In this document: piece by piece, positions 42,310 to 51,510 of the stretch | Layout of the letters: each line of letters starts with the position of its first letter | Numbering within the stretch: position 1 is the stretch's first letter | From: Cronobacter condimenti 1330 | GTDB lineage: Bacteria; Pseudomonadota; Gammaproteobacteria; Enterobacterales; Enterobacteriaceae | Length of the DNA: 64,000 nt | Direction: 5' to 3' | NCBI RefSeq assembly: GCF_001277255.1 | Contig: NZ_CP012264.1 | Location: 1,488,001 to 1,552,000, forward strand | Position numbers and translations under genes: made by a program | The notes under the pieces: model-generated | What the model saw: only the letters and a program-made list of their open reading frames with translations | Database searches by the model: none | Told to the model about the DNA's origin: nothing

Positions 42310-44067
42310 TCCTTGCCAAAACGTCGCTTTAGCGCGTTGAAGTTTTTCATAGGCCGCCAGCAGCGCCTGGTGCGCCGGGAAGGCGTTTAAATCGCCGTCA
42401 ACAGGTTGCAGGCCGTAGAATGGCGCTTCACCGCTGATGGCTGCGCTGGCGGCTTCTACGGCGTCGGAACCGTACATACGCACAAACGCATTCAGATATT
42501 GCAGCGGCTCACGTTCATCTTCCTGGGACAGCAACAGCAGAGTTTGCAGGCAGCGGTAATAGTTGGCGCGCTCAGCACTAAAGACAGACGCGTTAAACTC
42601 CATAGTCCATTCCGTCCAGATGAGCGCCTGATCCAGATCGCCACCCGCCAGCGCCAGCATCGCTTTCAGTTCGCCAATACGCAGCGTGTACCAGCCGTTG
42701 TCCTTACCCGTCGCCAGACCAAGCAGTTCGCGCACACGGGTAAAATCGTCGTGGCCTTCTTCATCAAGCTGAGCGATAAGATTCAGGTAATCTTCTTTCT
42801 CCCATTCGCTGCCCGGCAGCGCCAGCAGCGTTTCGCGCAGATGCGCACCCATGCTGTTATTGGCGAGCAGCAAATCTTCCGCCGGATAGATGTCAGACAT
42901 GCCTGGCACCAGAATACGGCAGGCATACACACCCAGATGTTCGTAATCAGCGATATACACTTCTTTATCTTCGGACTGGAAGATAGCCATCAGCGTGGCA
43001 AACTCTTCTTCTGTCGTCCCGGCGAAGCTCCAGTCGACGAACGGATAGTCTGCGTCCTGCTTGAACATATCCCAGGAGATCAGACCGCTGGAGTCGATAA
43101 AGTGCGTTTCGAGGTTAGCGTGTTCGGCAACTTCCTCGTCGTCAAACGTCGGCGGGGTAAACACGTCCAGATCTTTCAGACCACGCCCCTGCAGCAATTC
43201 AGTAACGGTACGTTCCAGCGCCACGCCGAAATCAGGATGTGCGCCGAAAGAGGCGAAGCACGTACCGTTCGCCGGGTTAAACAGCACGACGCAGATAACC
43301 GGATATTTGCCGCCGAGCGAGCCGTCGTAGGCGAAAATCGGGAATCCTTCGGCTTCAAGCGTATTAATGGCTTCAACCACACCCGGATAGCGCGCCAGCA
43401 CATCTTGCGGAATTTCCGGCAGGCTGATGCTCTCTGCGATGATGCGGTTTTTGATGTGGCGCTCAAACACCTCTGAAAGACCCTGTACACGTGCTTCGTT
43501 ACGGGTGTTTCCGGCGGACATGCCGTTAGAGACATACAAATTGCCGACGATGTTCATCGGAATATAGACGGTTTGTTCATCCGACTGACGGGTAAACGGC
43601 AGGGCGCAAATGCCGCGTGTTTCATTGCCGGACTGCAAATCGACCAGCATGCTCGCGGTCAGTTCGTTTTCCGGATCGTAAAATGCGCGCAGGCGGGCGT
43701 CCAGGATACCTTCCGGCAGCTCGTCGCTCTGCGGGATAGGGAACCACTTTTCATTCGGATAATGCACAAACGGGCCGTTGGCAATCGTGTCGCCCAGCCA
43801 GAAATCAGCGAAGAAATAGTTGGTGGATAAACGCTCAAAATATTCGCCCAGCGCAGAGGCCAGCGCGGCTTTTTTCGTGGCGCCTTTACCATTGGTAAAG
43901 CACAGCGCGCACGCTTTGTCGCGAATATGCACGGACCAGACGTTCGGCACCGGATTAAGCCAGGAGGCCTCTTCAATGTCAAAGCCCAGATCGGTGAGTT
44001 TCTGCTGGAAGCGAGCGATGGAGTCTTCCAGAGCGGCATCTTTGCCAGGGATGAAAGTTTGAGTCAT
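42304..44067 (-). CDS. ycaO: YcaO, ATP-dependent protein with RimO-assisting role
   Basis: This is the founding YcaO-family protein, 587 residues. The YcaO domain (about 60-400) is an ATP-grasp-like fold that activates amide backbones in azoline biosynthesis; stand-alone E. coli YcaO is reported to help RimO beta-methylthiolate ribosomal protein S12. The core motifs GKGATKKAALASALGEYFER and SAGNTRNEARVQGLSEVFER supply the ATP-binding glutamates. A C-terminal helical, TPR-like region ends the protein. The start is 44067 (MTQTFIPGKDAALED). It sits upstream of focA as in E. coli. Confidence 0.95.
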   Translation of the reverse strand: MTQTFIPGKDAALEDSIARFQQKLTDLGFDIEEASWLNPVPNVWSVHIRDKACALCFTNGKGATKKAALASALGEYFERLSTNYFFADFWLGDTIANGPFVHYPNEKWFPIPQSDELPEGILDARLRAFYDPENELTASMLVDLQSGNETRGICALPFTRQSDEQTVYIPMNIVGNLYVSNGMSAGNTRNEARVQGLSEVFERHIKNRIIAESISLPEIPQDVLARYPGVVEAINTLEAEGFPIFAYDGSLGGKYPVICVVLFNPANGTCFASFGAHPDFGVALERTVTELLQGRGLKDLDVFTPPTFDDEEVAEHANLETHFIDSSGLISWDMFKQDADYPFVDWSFAGTTEEEFATLMAIFQSEDKEVYIADYEHLGVYACRILVPGMSDIYPAEDLLLANNSMGAHLRETLLALPGSEWEKEDYLNLIAQLDEEGHDDFTRVRELLGLATGKDNGWYTLRIGELKAMLALAGGDLDQALIWTEWTMEFNASVFSAERANYYRCLQTLLLLSQEDEREPLQYLNAFVRMYGSDAVEAASAAISGEAPFYGLQPVDGDLNAFPAHQALLAAYEKLQRAKATFWQGN

Positions 44068-44208
44068 GGGATCCACTTTTGTCGTACGCAAAGCGCGCAA
44101 TGATACGGATTTTAGCCGTTTTGCGCCATCGTCCCGCCCGACGCGGCAGAAATAAATCTTAAGGCTATCCTTAAAGATGATAACTCTCTGTTATGGCGTA
44201 AGAAAAAT

Positions 44209-44901
44209 ATGAAAGCTTTCGATTTGCAACGGATGGCGCTTGACAAGTTTCCGCTTGAGTTTCTGGGTGAAGTGGCGCTGCGCAGCCTTTATACCTTTAT
44301 TCTGGTGTTTCTGTTTCTCAAAATTACCGGGCGACGGGGCGTTCGTCAGATGTCGTTGTTCGAAGTTTTAATCATTCTGACACTCGGTTCGGCGGCGGGT
44401 GATGTGGCATTTTATGATGACGTGCCGCTCCTGCCGGTTCTGGTTGTCTTCGTGACACTTGGTGCGCTCTACCGTCTGGTGATGTGGCTCATGTCTTTTA
44501 GTGAAAAGCTTGAAGATCTGCTGGAGGGTAAGCCTCGCATCATTATTGAAGATGGCGAACTGGCCTGGGAGAAACTCAACCGGGAAAACATGACCGAGTT
44601 TGAGTTCTTTATGGAATTGCGAAATAACGGTGTCGAGCATCTCGGTCAGGTGCGGCTCGCCATTCTTGAAGCGAACGGGCAAATTAGCATCTATTACTAT
44701 CCTGATAAGCTGGTGCGGCCTGGGCTTTCTATCCTGCCGGAATATTGCAGCGAGCGTTTTGAAACTATTCCGGAAGTCGGTGATTATGCCTGCATTCGCT
44801 GCAGCGAAGTGGTGACCTATGAGGCAGGCGAAAAACCGCCGTGTCCGCGCTGTAAAAACCACATATGGGTGAAGGCAAGCACCGCTACACGCGTGACCTG
44901 A
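44209..44901 (+). CDS. ycaP: YcaP, DUF421 inner-membrane protein with zinc-ribbon-like tail
   Basis: This 230-residue DUF421 (YetF-like) protein has about three transmembrane helices in the first 100 residues (TFILVFLFLKITGRRG, VLIILTLGSAAGDVAFYDDV) and a cytoplasmic domain. The C-terminus holds two CxxC pairs, Cys195/Cys198 and Cys212/Cys215, typical of a zinc ribbon. Function unknown. It is divergent from ycaO and upstream of serC. Confidence 0.92.
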   Translation: MKAFDLQRMALDKFPLEFLGEVALRSLYTFILVFLFLKITGRRGVRQMSLFEVLIILTLGSAAGDVAFYDDVPLLPVLVVFVTLGALYRLVMWLMSFSEKLEDLLEGKPRIIIEDGELAWEKLNRENMTEFEFFMELRNNGVEHLGQVRLAILEANGQISIYYYPDKLVRPGLSILPEYCSERFETIPEVGDYACIRCSEVVTYEAGEKPPCPRCKNHIWVKASTATRVT

Positions 44902-44910
44902 TAGCCAATT

Positions 44911-44938
44911 CCTCCGTCAGCGCGCGTAACGCTGGCGG
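44911..44938 (+). terminator. Hairpin after ycaP
   Basis: CCGTCAGCG and CGCTGGCGG form a 9-bp stem with one G-U pair and a 7-nt loop, 10 bp after ycaP. T-rich tail is weak (AATCTGTTGTG). Confidence 0.5.
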
Positions 44939-44961
44939 AATCTGTTGTGTGATTTGGCGCA

Positions 44962-45010
44962 CATTCCCCCCGGTGCCAGGATTAGCCGTTGCAGGCCCGG
45001 CGGGGGAATG
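44962..45010. repeat. Inverted repeat upstream of serC
   Basis: CATTCCCCC (44962-44970) and GGGGGAATG (45002-45010) form a perfect 9-bp stem enclosing 31 nt with further internal C/G pairing. It sits 54 bp before the serC start. Confidence 0.6.
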
Positions 45011-45063
45011 ATAAAACCGATAGCCACAGGAAAAACTTATTGCTTTTAGCGTGGTGAGGGGAA

Positions 45064-46149
45064 ATGGCTCAGGTCTACAATTTTAGTTCTGGCCCGGCGA
45101 TGCTGCCGGTGGATGTGTTGCGAGTGGCTCAGGAAGAGTTACGTGACTGGGAGGGTTTAGGCACTTCGGTCATGGAAATCAGTCACCGCAGCAAAGAGTT
45201 TATTCAGGTTGCGGAACAGGCAGAACAGGATTTTCGCGATCTTCTGCAAATCCCCTCAAACTACAAAGTGTTGTTCTGCCACGGCGGCGGTCGCGGTCAG
45301 TTCTCCGCGATTCCGCTGAACCTGCTCGGCGATAAAACAACAGCCGATTATGTGGATGGCGGCTACTGGGCGGCAAGCGCCGTCAAAGAAGCGAAAAAGT
45401 ATCTCACGCCGAACGTCATCGACGCGAAAATTACCCTCGATGGCAAGCGCGCAATTAAACCAATGAGCGAATGGCAGCTGTCAGAAAAGGCGGCCTACCT
45501 GCACTATTGTCCGAACGAAACTATCGACGGCATCGCCATTAACGACACGCCGGATTTCGGCGACGCTATTGTGACCGCGGATTTCTCCTCCACCATCCTT
45601 TCTCATCCGATTGATGTTAGTCGCTACGGCGTTATCTACGCCGGCGCGCAGAAGAACATCGGCCCGGCGGGTCTGACGCTGGTGGTTGTTCGTGAGGATC
45701 TGCTTGGCAACGCGCATGTTGCCTGCCCGTCAGTTCTGGATTACACCGTACTGAGTGAAAACGATTCTATGTTCAACACGCCGCCGACTTTCGCCTGGTA
45801 TTTGTCAGGTCTGGTCTTCAAATGGCTGAAAACCAAAGGCGGCGTGGCGGCGATGGACAAAATCAACCAGCAGAAAGCCGATCTCCTTTATGGCGTGATT
45901 GATAACAGCGATTTCTACCGCAACGATGTGGCTGCAGCCAACCGTTCACGTATGAACGTGCCGTTCCAGCTTGCCGACAGTAGTCTGGATAAGCTTTTCC
46001 TGGAAGAATCGTTCGCCGCTGGCCTGCACGCGTTGAAAGGCCACCGTGTGGTCGGTGGTATGCGTGCTTCAATCTATAACGCGATGCCGCTTGAAGGGGT
46101 GCAAGCCCTGACCGATTTTATGGTTGATTTCGAGCGTCGCCACGGTTAA
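45064..46149 (+). CDS. serC: SerC, phosphoserine/phosphohydroxythreonine aminotransferase
   Basis: SerC is a PLP enzyme of serine and pyridoxine biosynthesis. It has 361 residues. The PLP lysine lies in GAQKNIGPAGLTLV near residue 197; FCHGGGRGQFSAIPLNLLG supplies the phosphate cup. It is the first gene of serC-aroA, with a terminator-like attenuator between the two genes, as in E. coli. Confidence 0.98.
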   Translation: MAQVYNFSSGPAMLPVDVLRVAQEELRDWEGLGTSVMEISHRSKEFIQVAEQAEQDFRDLLQIPSNYKVLFCHGGGRGQFSAIPLNLLGDKTTADYVDGGYWAASAVKEAKKYLTPNVIDAKITLDGKRAIKPMSEWQLSEKAAYLHYCPNETIDGIAINDTPDFGDAIVTADFSSTILSHPIDVSRYGVIYAGAQKNIGPAGLTLVVVREDLLGNAHVACPSVLDYTVLSENDSMFNTPPTFAWYLSGLVFKWLKTKGGVAAMDKINQQKADLLYGVIDNSDFYRNDVAAANRSRMNVPFQLADSSLDKLFLEESFAAGLHALKGHRVVGGMRASIYNAMPLEGVQALTDFMVDFERRHG

Positions 46150-46167
46150 TCCTTTCGTTACGATTCT

Positions 46168-46192
46168 CCCCGCGGCTGGCCGCGGGGTTTTT
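46168..46192 (+). terminator. serC-aroA intercistronic terminator/attenuator
   Basis: CCCCGCGG (46168-46175), loop CTGG and CCGCGGGG (46180-46187) then TTTTT. A strong hairpin between two genes normally co-transcribed, so it likely lowers aroA relative to serC. Confidence 0.85.
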
Positions 46193-46217
46193 ATTCTGTT
46201 TTATCGAGACTTTTTTC

Positions 46218-47504
46218 ATGCAGGAATCCCTGACCTTACAACCCATCGCGCGTGTGGATGGCACCATTAATCTGCCTGGCTCCAAGAGTGTCTCTAACCG
46301 GGCGCTGTTGCTGGCGGCGTTGGCGAAGGGCACAACCACGCTGACCAATCTTTTAGACAGCGATGACGTGCGCCATATGCTCAATGCGCTCAAGGCGCTG
46401 GGCGTTCATTATGTGCTGTCCGAAGATCGTACCCGTTGTGAAATTCAGGGGCAGGGTGGACCGTTTAATACGCTCGTCGAGCTAGAGCTGTTTTTAGGCA
46501 ATGCAGGCACTGCGATGCGCCCGTTGGCGGCAGCGTTGTGCCTTGGCACGAACAATGTGGTGCTGACGGGTGAGCCGCGGATGAAAGAACGCCCGATTGG
46601 CCATCTCGTAGACGCGCTGCGTCAGGGTGGTGCGGACGTGACGTATCTGGAGCAGGAAAACTATCCGCCGCTGCACCTGAAAGGCGGCTTTGCGGGTGGG
46701 AATGTCACCGTGGATGGCAGCGTTTCAAGCCAGTTTTTAACGGCGCTGCTGATGGCGGCACCGCTGGCGCCGAGCAACACCGCTATCGATATCAAAGGCG
46801 AACTGGTTTCAAAACCGTATATCGATATCACGCTGCATCTGATGAAAACCTTCGGTGTAGAGGTGGAGAATCAGAACTATCAGCGTTTTGTGATTCAGGG
46901 TGGCCAGCAATATCAGTCACCGGGGCATTATCTGGTGGAAGGGGACGCCTCTTCTGCTTCCTATTTCCTGGCGGCGGCGGCAATCAAAGGCGGCACCGTG
47001 AAGGTAACGGGTATTGGTCGCAACAGTGTGCAGGGCGACATTCATTTTGCCGACGTGCTGGAGAAAATGGGCGCGCGCATCACCTGGGGCGACGATTATA
47101 TCAGTTGCACCCGCGGTGAGCTTAACGCGATTGATATGGATATGAACCATATTCCCGATGCGGCAATGACCATCGCCACGGCGGCGCTGTTCGCGAAAGG
47201 CACCACCACACTTCGCAATATTTATAACTGGCGTGTGAAGGAAACTGACCGTCTCGCGGCAATGGCGACAGAGCTGCGTAAAGTCGGCGCCACGGTAGAA
47301 GAGGGGCATGATTTCATTACCGTCACGCCGCCCGCCGAGCTGCAGTTTGCGGATATCGGCACCTACAATGATCATCGCATGGCGATGTGTTTTTCGCTGG
47401 TGGCGTTGTCTGACACGCCGGTCACGATTCTTGACCCGAAATGTACGGCTAAAACGTTCCCGGATTACTTCACCCAACTGGCGCGCATTAGCCACGACGC
47501 GTGA
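46218..47504 (+). CDS. aroA: AroA, 5-enolpyruvylshikimate-3-phosphate synthase
   Basis: AroA joins shikimate-3-phosphate and PEP in aromatic amino-acid synthesis. It has 428 residues. It carries the class I (glyphosate-sensitive type) motif LGNAGTAMRPLAAAL around 94-108, plus GEPRMKERPIGHLVDAL and the N-terminal GSKSVSNRALLLAAL. It follows serC by 68 bp. Confidence 0.98.
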   Translation: MQESLTLQPIARVDGTINLPGSKSVSNRALLLAALAKGTTTLTNLLDSDDVRHMLNALKALGVHYVLSEDRTRCEIQGQGGPFNTLVELELFLGNAGTAMRPLAAALCLGTNNVVLTGEPRMKERPIGHLVDALRQGGADVTYLEQENYPPLHLKGGFAGGNVTVDGSVSSQFLTALLMAAPLAPSNTAIDIKGELVSKPYIDITLHLMKTFGVEVENQNYQRFVIQGGQQYQSPGHYLVEGDASSASYFLAAAAIKGGTVKVTGIGRNSVQGDIHFADVLEKMGARITWGDDYISCTRGELNAIDMDMNHIPDAAMTIATAALFAKGTTTLRNIYNWRVKETDRLAAMATELRKVGATVEEGHDFITVTPPAELQFADIGTYNDHRMAMCFSLVALSDTPVTILDPKCTAKTFPDYFTQLARISHDA

Positions 47505-47591
47505 TCGGCTATTCGCGCTGTATCACAACTACGGCGCGCTGGGTAGCCGTTATTTTTCGGATAAGCGCCCATGTTTCAATAATGTTAATCT

Positions 47592-47622
47592 GCCGCCGGG
47601 TTAATTAACCCGCGGCATTTTT
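47592..47622 (+). terminator. aroA terminator
   Basis: GCCGCCGGGTTAA and TTAACCCGCGGC (47592-47616) pair with a single C bulge and essentially no loop beyond the AT centre, followed by ATTTTT. Confidence 0.75.
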
Positions 47623-47647
47623 ACTTTGAATCCATGGACGATTTATT

Positions 47648-48415
47648 ATGAAAAACAAAAAAGTACTTCTTAGCTGCCTCGTTGCGGCAGCGCTGGTGTC
47701 TGGCTGTAAAAACATGGGCGGGATCAACGCTGATGCGCTGACCAAGTCCGGTATGGGCGCTTATCAGGCGGCGACCCTGAGCGATGCTGACGTTAAAAAG
47801 CTTTCCGATCAGGCTTGCGCAGAAATGGACAAGCAAAATCCGGTTGTGCCAGCATCCAGCAAATACACTAAGCGTCTGAATAAAATCGCGAAGGCACTGG
47901 GTAACAACATCAACGGCACGCCGGTTAACTACAAGGTCTATCAAACCCCTGAAGTCAATGCCTGGGCGATGGCGAATGGCTGTATCCGCGTATATAGCGG
48001 CCTGATGGACATGATGACCGACAACGAAGTTGAAGCGGTTCTGGGCCACGAAATGGGCCACGTTGCTTTAGGCCACACCCGTAAAGCGATGCAGACTGCG
48101 TATGCTACGCTTGCGGCTCGCGATGCGGTATCGGCATCCAGCGCTGCCGGTGCGGAGCTGTCCAAATCTGAGCTGGGCGATCTGGCGGAAAACCTGGTGA
48201 ACTCTGCGTTCTCCCGCAGTCAGGAATCTGACGCCGACGACTTCTCTTATGATCTGCTGAAAAAGCGTAAGCTTAGCACCAAAGGTCTGGTCACAAGCTT
48301 TGAGAAGCTGGCGAAACTGGACGCAGGCTCCGAGAAATCCATGTTCGATTCTCACCCGCCTTCAGCGGAACGCGCTCAGCATATCCGCGATCGTATCGCT
48401 GCAGACAAGAAATAA
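47648..48415 (+). CDS. ycaL: YcaL, M48-family metalloprotease lipoprotein
   Basis: YcaL is a 255-residue peptidase M48 lipoprotein. In E. coli YcaL degrades stalled LptD or other outer-membrane proteins on the BAM complex. Lipobox LVSGC places the acylated cysteine at residue 20. The zinc motif HEMGH is intact (VLGHEMGHVALGH), with the third ligand Glu expected in SRSQESDADDFSYDLL. It lies between aroA and cmk, each side with its own hairpin. Confidence 0.94.
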   Translation: MKNKKVLLSCLVAAALVSGCKNMGGINADALTKSGMGAYQAATLSDADVKKLSDQACAEMDKQNPVVPASSKYTKRLNKIAKALGNNINGTPVNYKVYQTPEVNAWAMANGCIRVYSGLMDMMTDNEVEAVLGHEMGHVALGHTRKAMQTAYATLAARDAVSASSAAGAELSKSELGDLAENLVNSAFSRSQESDADDFSYDLLKKRKLSTKGLVTSFEKLAKLDAGSEKSMFDSHPPSAERAQHIRDRIAADKK

Positions 48416-48424
48416 TTCCTCTTA

Positions 48425-48451
48425 CCCGAACCGGCATCGCGCCGGTTCGGG
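48425..48451 (+). terminator. Hairpin after ycaL
   Basis: CCCGAACCGGC (48425-48435), 5-nt loop and GCCGGTTCGGG (48441-48451): a perfect 11-bp stem but no T run. Transcript-end stabiliser or rho-aided terminator. Confidence 0.6.
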
Positions 48452-48589
48452 CATCTGCGCCCAATTCTTCTACACTCAGCCACAATGGCGGCGATATTTC
48501 GCCGGAAAGATAACAGTCTGCGTTGATGAAGCGTATAATGCGCCGCGTTCACGTTGCAGGCCTGCCATTTGTTATTGAAGGAGAAAAAG

Positions 48590-49276
48590 ATGACGGCATC
48601 CGTCCCGGTAATCACAATCGATGGCCCAAGCGGCGCAGGCAAAGGCACGCTGTGTAAAGCGATGGCTGAAACCCTGCAATGGCATTTACTGGATTCCGGC
48701 GCCATCTACCGGGTGCTTGCGCTGGCTGCTCTGCATCACCATGTCGACGTCGCCTCCGAAGAAGCACTGGTCCCGTTGGCCGCCCATCTGGATGTGCGTT
48801 TCGTCGCCCAACAGGGCGAACTGGAAGTGATTCTGGAAGGCGAGGACGTTAGCGCCGAAATCCGCACCCAGGATGTGGCTAATGCTGCTTCGCAAATCGC
48901 AGCGTTCCCGCGCGTACGCGAAGCGTTGCTGCGTCGCCAGCGCGCGTTTCGCGAAGCGCCTGGTTTGATAGCCGACGGTCGTGACATGGGCACGGTGGTT
49001 TTCCCTGATGCGCCTGTGAAAATTTTCCTCGACGCCTCCTCAGAGGAGCGCGCGCATCGCCGTATGCTACAGTTGCAGGAAAAGGGCTTTAGTGTTAACT
49101 TTGAACGCCTTTTGGCCGAGATAAAAGAGCGCGACGATCGCGATCGTAACCGGCCAGTTGCGCCGTTAGTGCCTGCGCAAGACGCTCTGGTGCTGGATTC
49201 TACCAGCCTTAGCATTGAACAGGTTATTGAAAAGGCGCTCGAATACGCCCGTGAAAAACTGGCACTCGCGAAGTAA
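48590..49276 (+). CDS. cmk: Cmk, cytidylate kinase
   Basis: Cmk phosphorylates CMP and dCMP. It has 228 residues. P-loop GPSGAGKG is at residues 12-19; LLDSGAIYR, RDMGTVVFPDA and RAHRRMLQLQEKG are family motifs. The start ATG 48590 has AAGGAG upstream. It is co-transcribed with rpsA, 111 bp downstream. Confidence 0.97.
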   Translation: MTASVPVITIDGPSGAGKGTLCKAMAETLQWHLLDSGAIYRVLALAALHHHVDVASEEALVPLAAHLDVRFVAQQGELEVILEGEDVSAEIRTQDVANAASQIAAFPRVREALLRRQRAFREAPGLIADGRDMGTVVFPDAPVKIFLDASSEERAHRRMLQLQEKGFSVNFERLLAEIKERDDRDRNRPVAPLVPAQDALVLDSTSLSIEQVIEKALEYAREKLALAK

Positions 49277-49293
49277 CGCGACCGAATTTGCAG

Positions 49294-49359
49294 TACCCCC
49301 GTTGCAACGGAATGACAGCGGGTATGTGAAACAACCCCACCCAGCATGACGCCAGGTGG
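49294..49359 (+). promoter_or_regulatory. rpsA leader with autoregulatory-type hairpins
   Basis: Two stems precede rpsA: TACCC (49294-49298) with GGGTA (49320-49324), enclosing CGTTGCAACG, and CCACC (49337-49341) with GGTGG (49355-49359). The start codon lacks a Shine-Dalgarno (GAAGATTAAACATG). This is the architecture known for S1-autoregulated rpsA translation in gamma-proteobacteria. Confidence 0.7.
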
Positions 49360-49387
49360 ACGTTAATTTAAAACCTGAAGATTAAAC

Positions 49388-51061
49388 ATGACTGAATCTT
49401 TTGCTCAACTCTTTGAAGAATCCCTGAAAGAAATCGAAACCCGCCCGGGTTCTATCGTTCGTGGCGTTGTTGTTGCTATCGACAAAGACGTAGTACTGGT
49501 TGACGCCGGTCTGAAATCTGAGTCCGCCATTCCGGCAGAGCAGTTCAAAAACGCCCAGGGCGAAATTGAAATCCAGGTTGGTGACGAAGTTGACGTTGCT
49601 CTGGATGCAGTAGAAGACGGTTTCGGCGAAACCCTGCTGTCTCGTGAGAAAGCTAAACGTCACGAAGCGTGGCTGATGCTGGAAAAAGCTTACGAAGAAG
49701 CAGCGACCGTTACTGGTGTTATCAATGGCAAAGTCAAGGGCGGCTTCACTGTTGAGCTGAACGGTATTCGTGCGTTCCTGCCGGGTTCTCTGGTAGACGT
49801 GCGTCCGGTTCGTGACACCCTGCACCTTGAAGGCAAAGAGCTTGAATTCAAAGTAATCAAGCTGGATCAGAAGCGCAACAACGTTGTTGTTTCTCGTCGT
49901 GCCGTTATCGAGTCTGAGAACAGCGCAGAGCGCGATCAGCTGCTGGAAAACCTGCAGGAAGGCATGGAAGTTAAAGGTATCGTTAAGAACCTCACTGACT
50001 ACGGTGCATTCGTTGATCTGGGCGGCGTAGATGGCCTGCTGCACATCACTGATATGGCATGGAAACGCGTTAAGCATCCGAGCGAAATCGTGAACGTAGG
50101 CGATGAAATCACTGTTAAAGTGCTGAAATTCGACCGCGAACGTACCCGTGTTTCCCTGGGCCTGAAACAGCTGGGCGAAGATCCGTGGGTAGCTATTGCT
50201 AAACGTTACCCGGAAGGCACTCGCCTGACTGGTCGCGTAACTAACCTGACCGACTACGGCTGCTTCGTTGAAATCGAAGAAGGCGTTGAAGGCCTGGTAC
50301 ACGTTTCCGAAATGGACTGGACCAACAAAAACATCCATCCGTCCAAAGTGGTTAACGTAGGTGACGTTGTAGAAGTTATGGTTCTGGATATCGACGAAGA
50401 ACGTCGTCGTATCTCCCTGGGCCTGAAACAGTGCAAAGCCAACCCGTGGCAGCAGTTCGCTGAGACCCACAACAAAGGCGATCGCGTTGAAGGTAAAATC
50501 AAGTCTATCACTGACTTCGGTATCTTCATCGGCCTGGACGGCGGCATCGACGGTCTGGTTCACCTGTCTGACATCTCCTGGAACGTGGCTGGCGAAGAAG
50601 CCGTTCGCGAGTACAAAAAAGGCGACGAAATCGCTGCCGTTGTACTGCAGGTTGACGCAGAGCGTGAGCGTATCTCCCTGGGCGTTAAACAGCTCGCGGA
50701 AGATCCGTTCAACAACTATGTTGCACTGAACAAGAAAGGTGCAATCGTTACTGGTAAAGTAACCGCAGTTGACGCGAAAGGTGCTACAGTTGAACTGGCA
50801 GATGGCGTTGAAGGCTACCTGCGTGCTTCTGAAGCTTCCCGTGACCGCGTAGAAGACGCAACGCTGGTTCTGAATGTTGGTGACGACGTTGAAGCTAAAT
50901 TCACCGGTGTTGATCGTAAGAACCGTGTAGTTAGCCTGTCTGTTCGTGCGAAAGACGAAGCTGACGAGAAAGATGCAATCGCTTCTGTTAACAACAAACA
51001 GGAAGAAGGCAACTTCTCTAACGCAATGGCTGAAGCGTTCAAAGCAGCTAAAGGCGAGTAA
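49388..51061 (+). CDS. rpsA: RpsA, 30S ribosomal protein S1
   Basis: S1 unfolds and recruits mRNA on the 30S subunit. It has 557 residues with six S1/OB repeats: two N-terminal, ribosome-binding, and four RNA-binding; repeat cores such as LTDYGAFVDLGGVDGLLHIT, LTDYGCFVEIEEGVEGLVHVS and ITDFGIFIGLDGGIDGLVHLS are seen. It has no Shine-Dalgarno and a structured leader, so it is likely autoregulated. Codon choice is strongly biased, as expected for a very highly expressed gene. Confidence 0.99.
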   Translation: MTESFAQLFEESLKEIETRPGSIVRGVVVAIDKDVVLVDAGLKSESAIPAEQFKNAQGEIEIQVGDEVDVALDAVEDGFGETLLSREKAKRHEAWLMLEKAYEEAATVTGVINGKVKGGFTVELNGIRAFLPGSLVDVRPVRDTLHLEGKELEFKVIKLDQKRNNVVVSRRAVIESENSAERDQLLENLQEGMEVKGIVKNLTDYGAFVDLGGVDGLLHITDMAWKRVKHPSEIVNVGDEITVKVLKFDRERTRVSLGLKQLGEDPWVAIAKRYPEGTRLTGRVTNLTDYGCFVEIEEGVEGLVHVSEMDWTNKNIHPSKVVNVGDVVEVMVLDIDEERRRISLGLKQCKANPWQQFAETHNKGDRVEGKIKSITDFGIFIGLDGGIDGLVHLSDISWNVAGEEAVREYKKGDEIAAVVLQVDAERERISLGVKQLAEDPFNNYVALNKKGAIVTGKVTAVDAKGATVELADGVEGYLRASEASRDRVEDATLVLNVGDDVEAKFTGVDRKNRVVSLSVRAKDEADEKDAIASVNNKQEEGNFSNAMAEAFKAAKGE

Positions 51062-51072
51062 TTGCCTTGACA

Positions 51073-51125
51073 GATTACAGGTTCCGGCCTGTAATCAGAT
51101 ACTAAGGGCGGCTTTGGCCGCCCTT
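51073..51125 (+). terminator. Tandem hairpins after rpsA
   Basis: First stem GATTACAGG (51073-51081) with CCTGTAATC (51088-51096); second stem AAGGGCGGC (51104-51112), loop TTTG, GCCGCCCTT (51117-51125). No long T run, so readthrough into ihfB is plausible. Confidence 0.7.
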
Positions 51126-51175
51126 GTTCGATGGTAGCTGTAAGACAATTTTCCTGAATGGAAACCGGAGGAAAC

Positions 51176-51460
51176 ATGACCAAGTCAGAATTAATAGAAA
51201 GACTTGCAAGCCAGCACTCCCATATCCCGGCGAAAGCGGTGGAGGATGCGGTTAAAGAGATGCTGGAACATATGGCCTCTACTCTTGCCCAGGGCGAGCG
51301 TATTGAAATCCGGGGTTTCGGCAGTTTCTCCTTACACTATCGCGCACCACGCACCGGGCGTAACCCGAAAACAGGTGATAAAGTCGAGCTGGAAGGTAAG
51401 TACGTTCCGCACTTTAAACCGGGTAAAGAACTACGCGACCGCGCCAATATTTACGGTTGA
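51176..51460 (+). CDS. ihfB: IhfB, integration host factor beta subunit
   Basis: IhfB pairs with IhfA to bend DNA sharply at WATCAANNNNTTR sites. It is 94 residues. The beta-arm carries GRNPKTGDKVELEGKYVPHF with the intercalating Pro in NPKTG. Start ATG 51176 (MTKSELIERLASQ) has GGAGGA upstream. It is a potential regulator of the focA-pflB IHF site in this same window. Confidence 0.98.
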   Translation: MTKSELIERLASQHSHIPAKAVEDAVKEMLEHMASTLAQGERIEIRGFGSFSLHYRAPRTGRNPKTGDKVELEGKYVPHFKPGKELRDRANIYG

Positions 51461-51482
51461 GTTTGACGACTTAGCCTGCCAG

Positions 51483-51510
51483 AAAACGGTACCTCAGGGT
51501 GCCGTTTTTT
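51483..51510 (+). terminator. ihfB terminator
   Basis: AAAACGGTACC (51483-51493), loop TCAG and GGTGCCGTTTTTT (51498-51510), one G-U pair, T run included. Confidence 0.85.

Noticed and set aside
49382..50563. Long open frame antisense to rpsA (about 393 codons).
   Set aside because: It mirrors a highly codon-biased ribosomal protein gene; no start context, no family resemblance.
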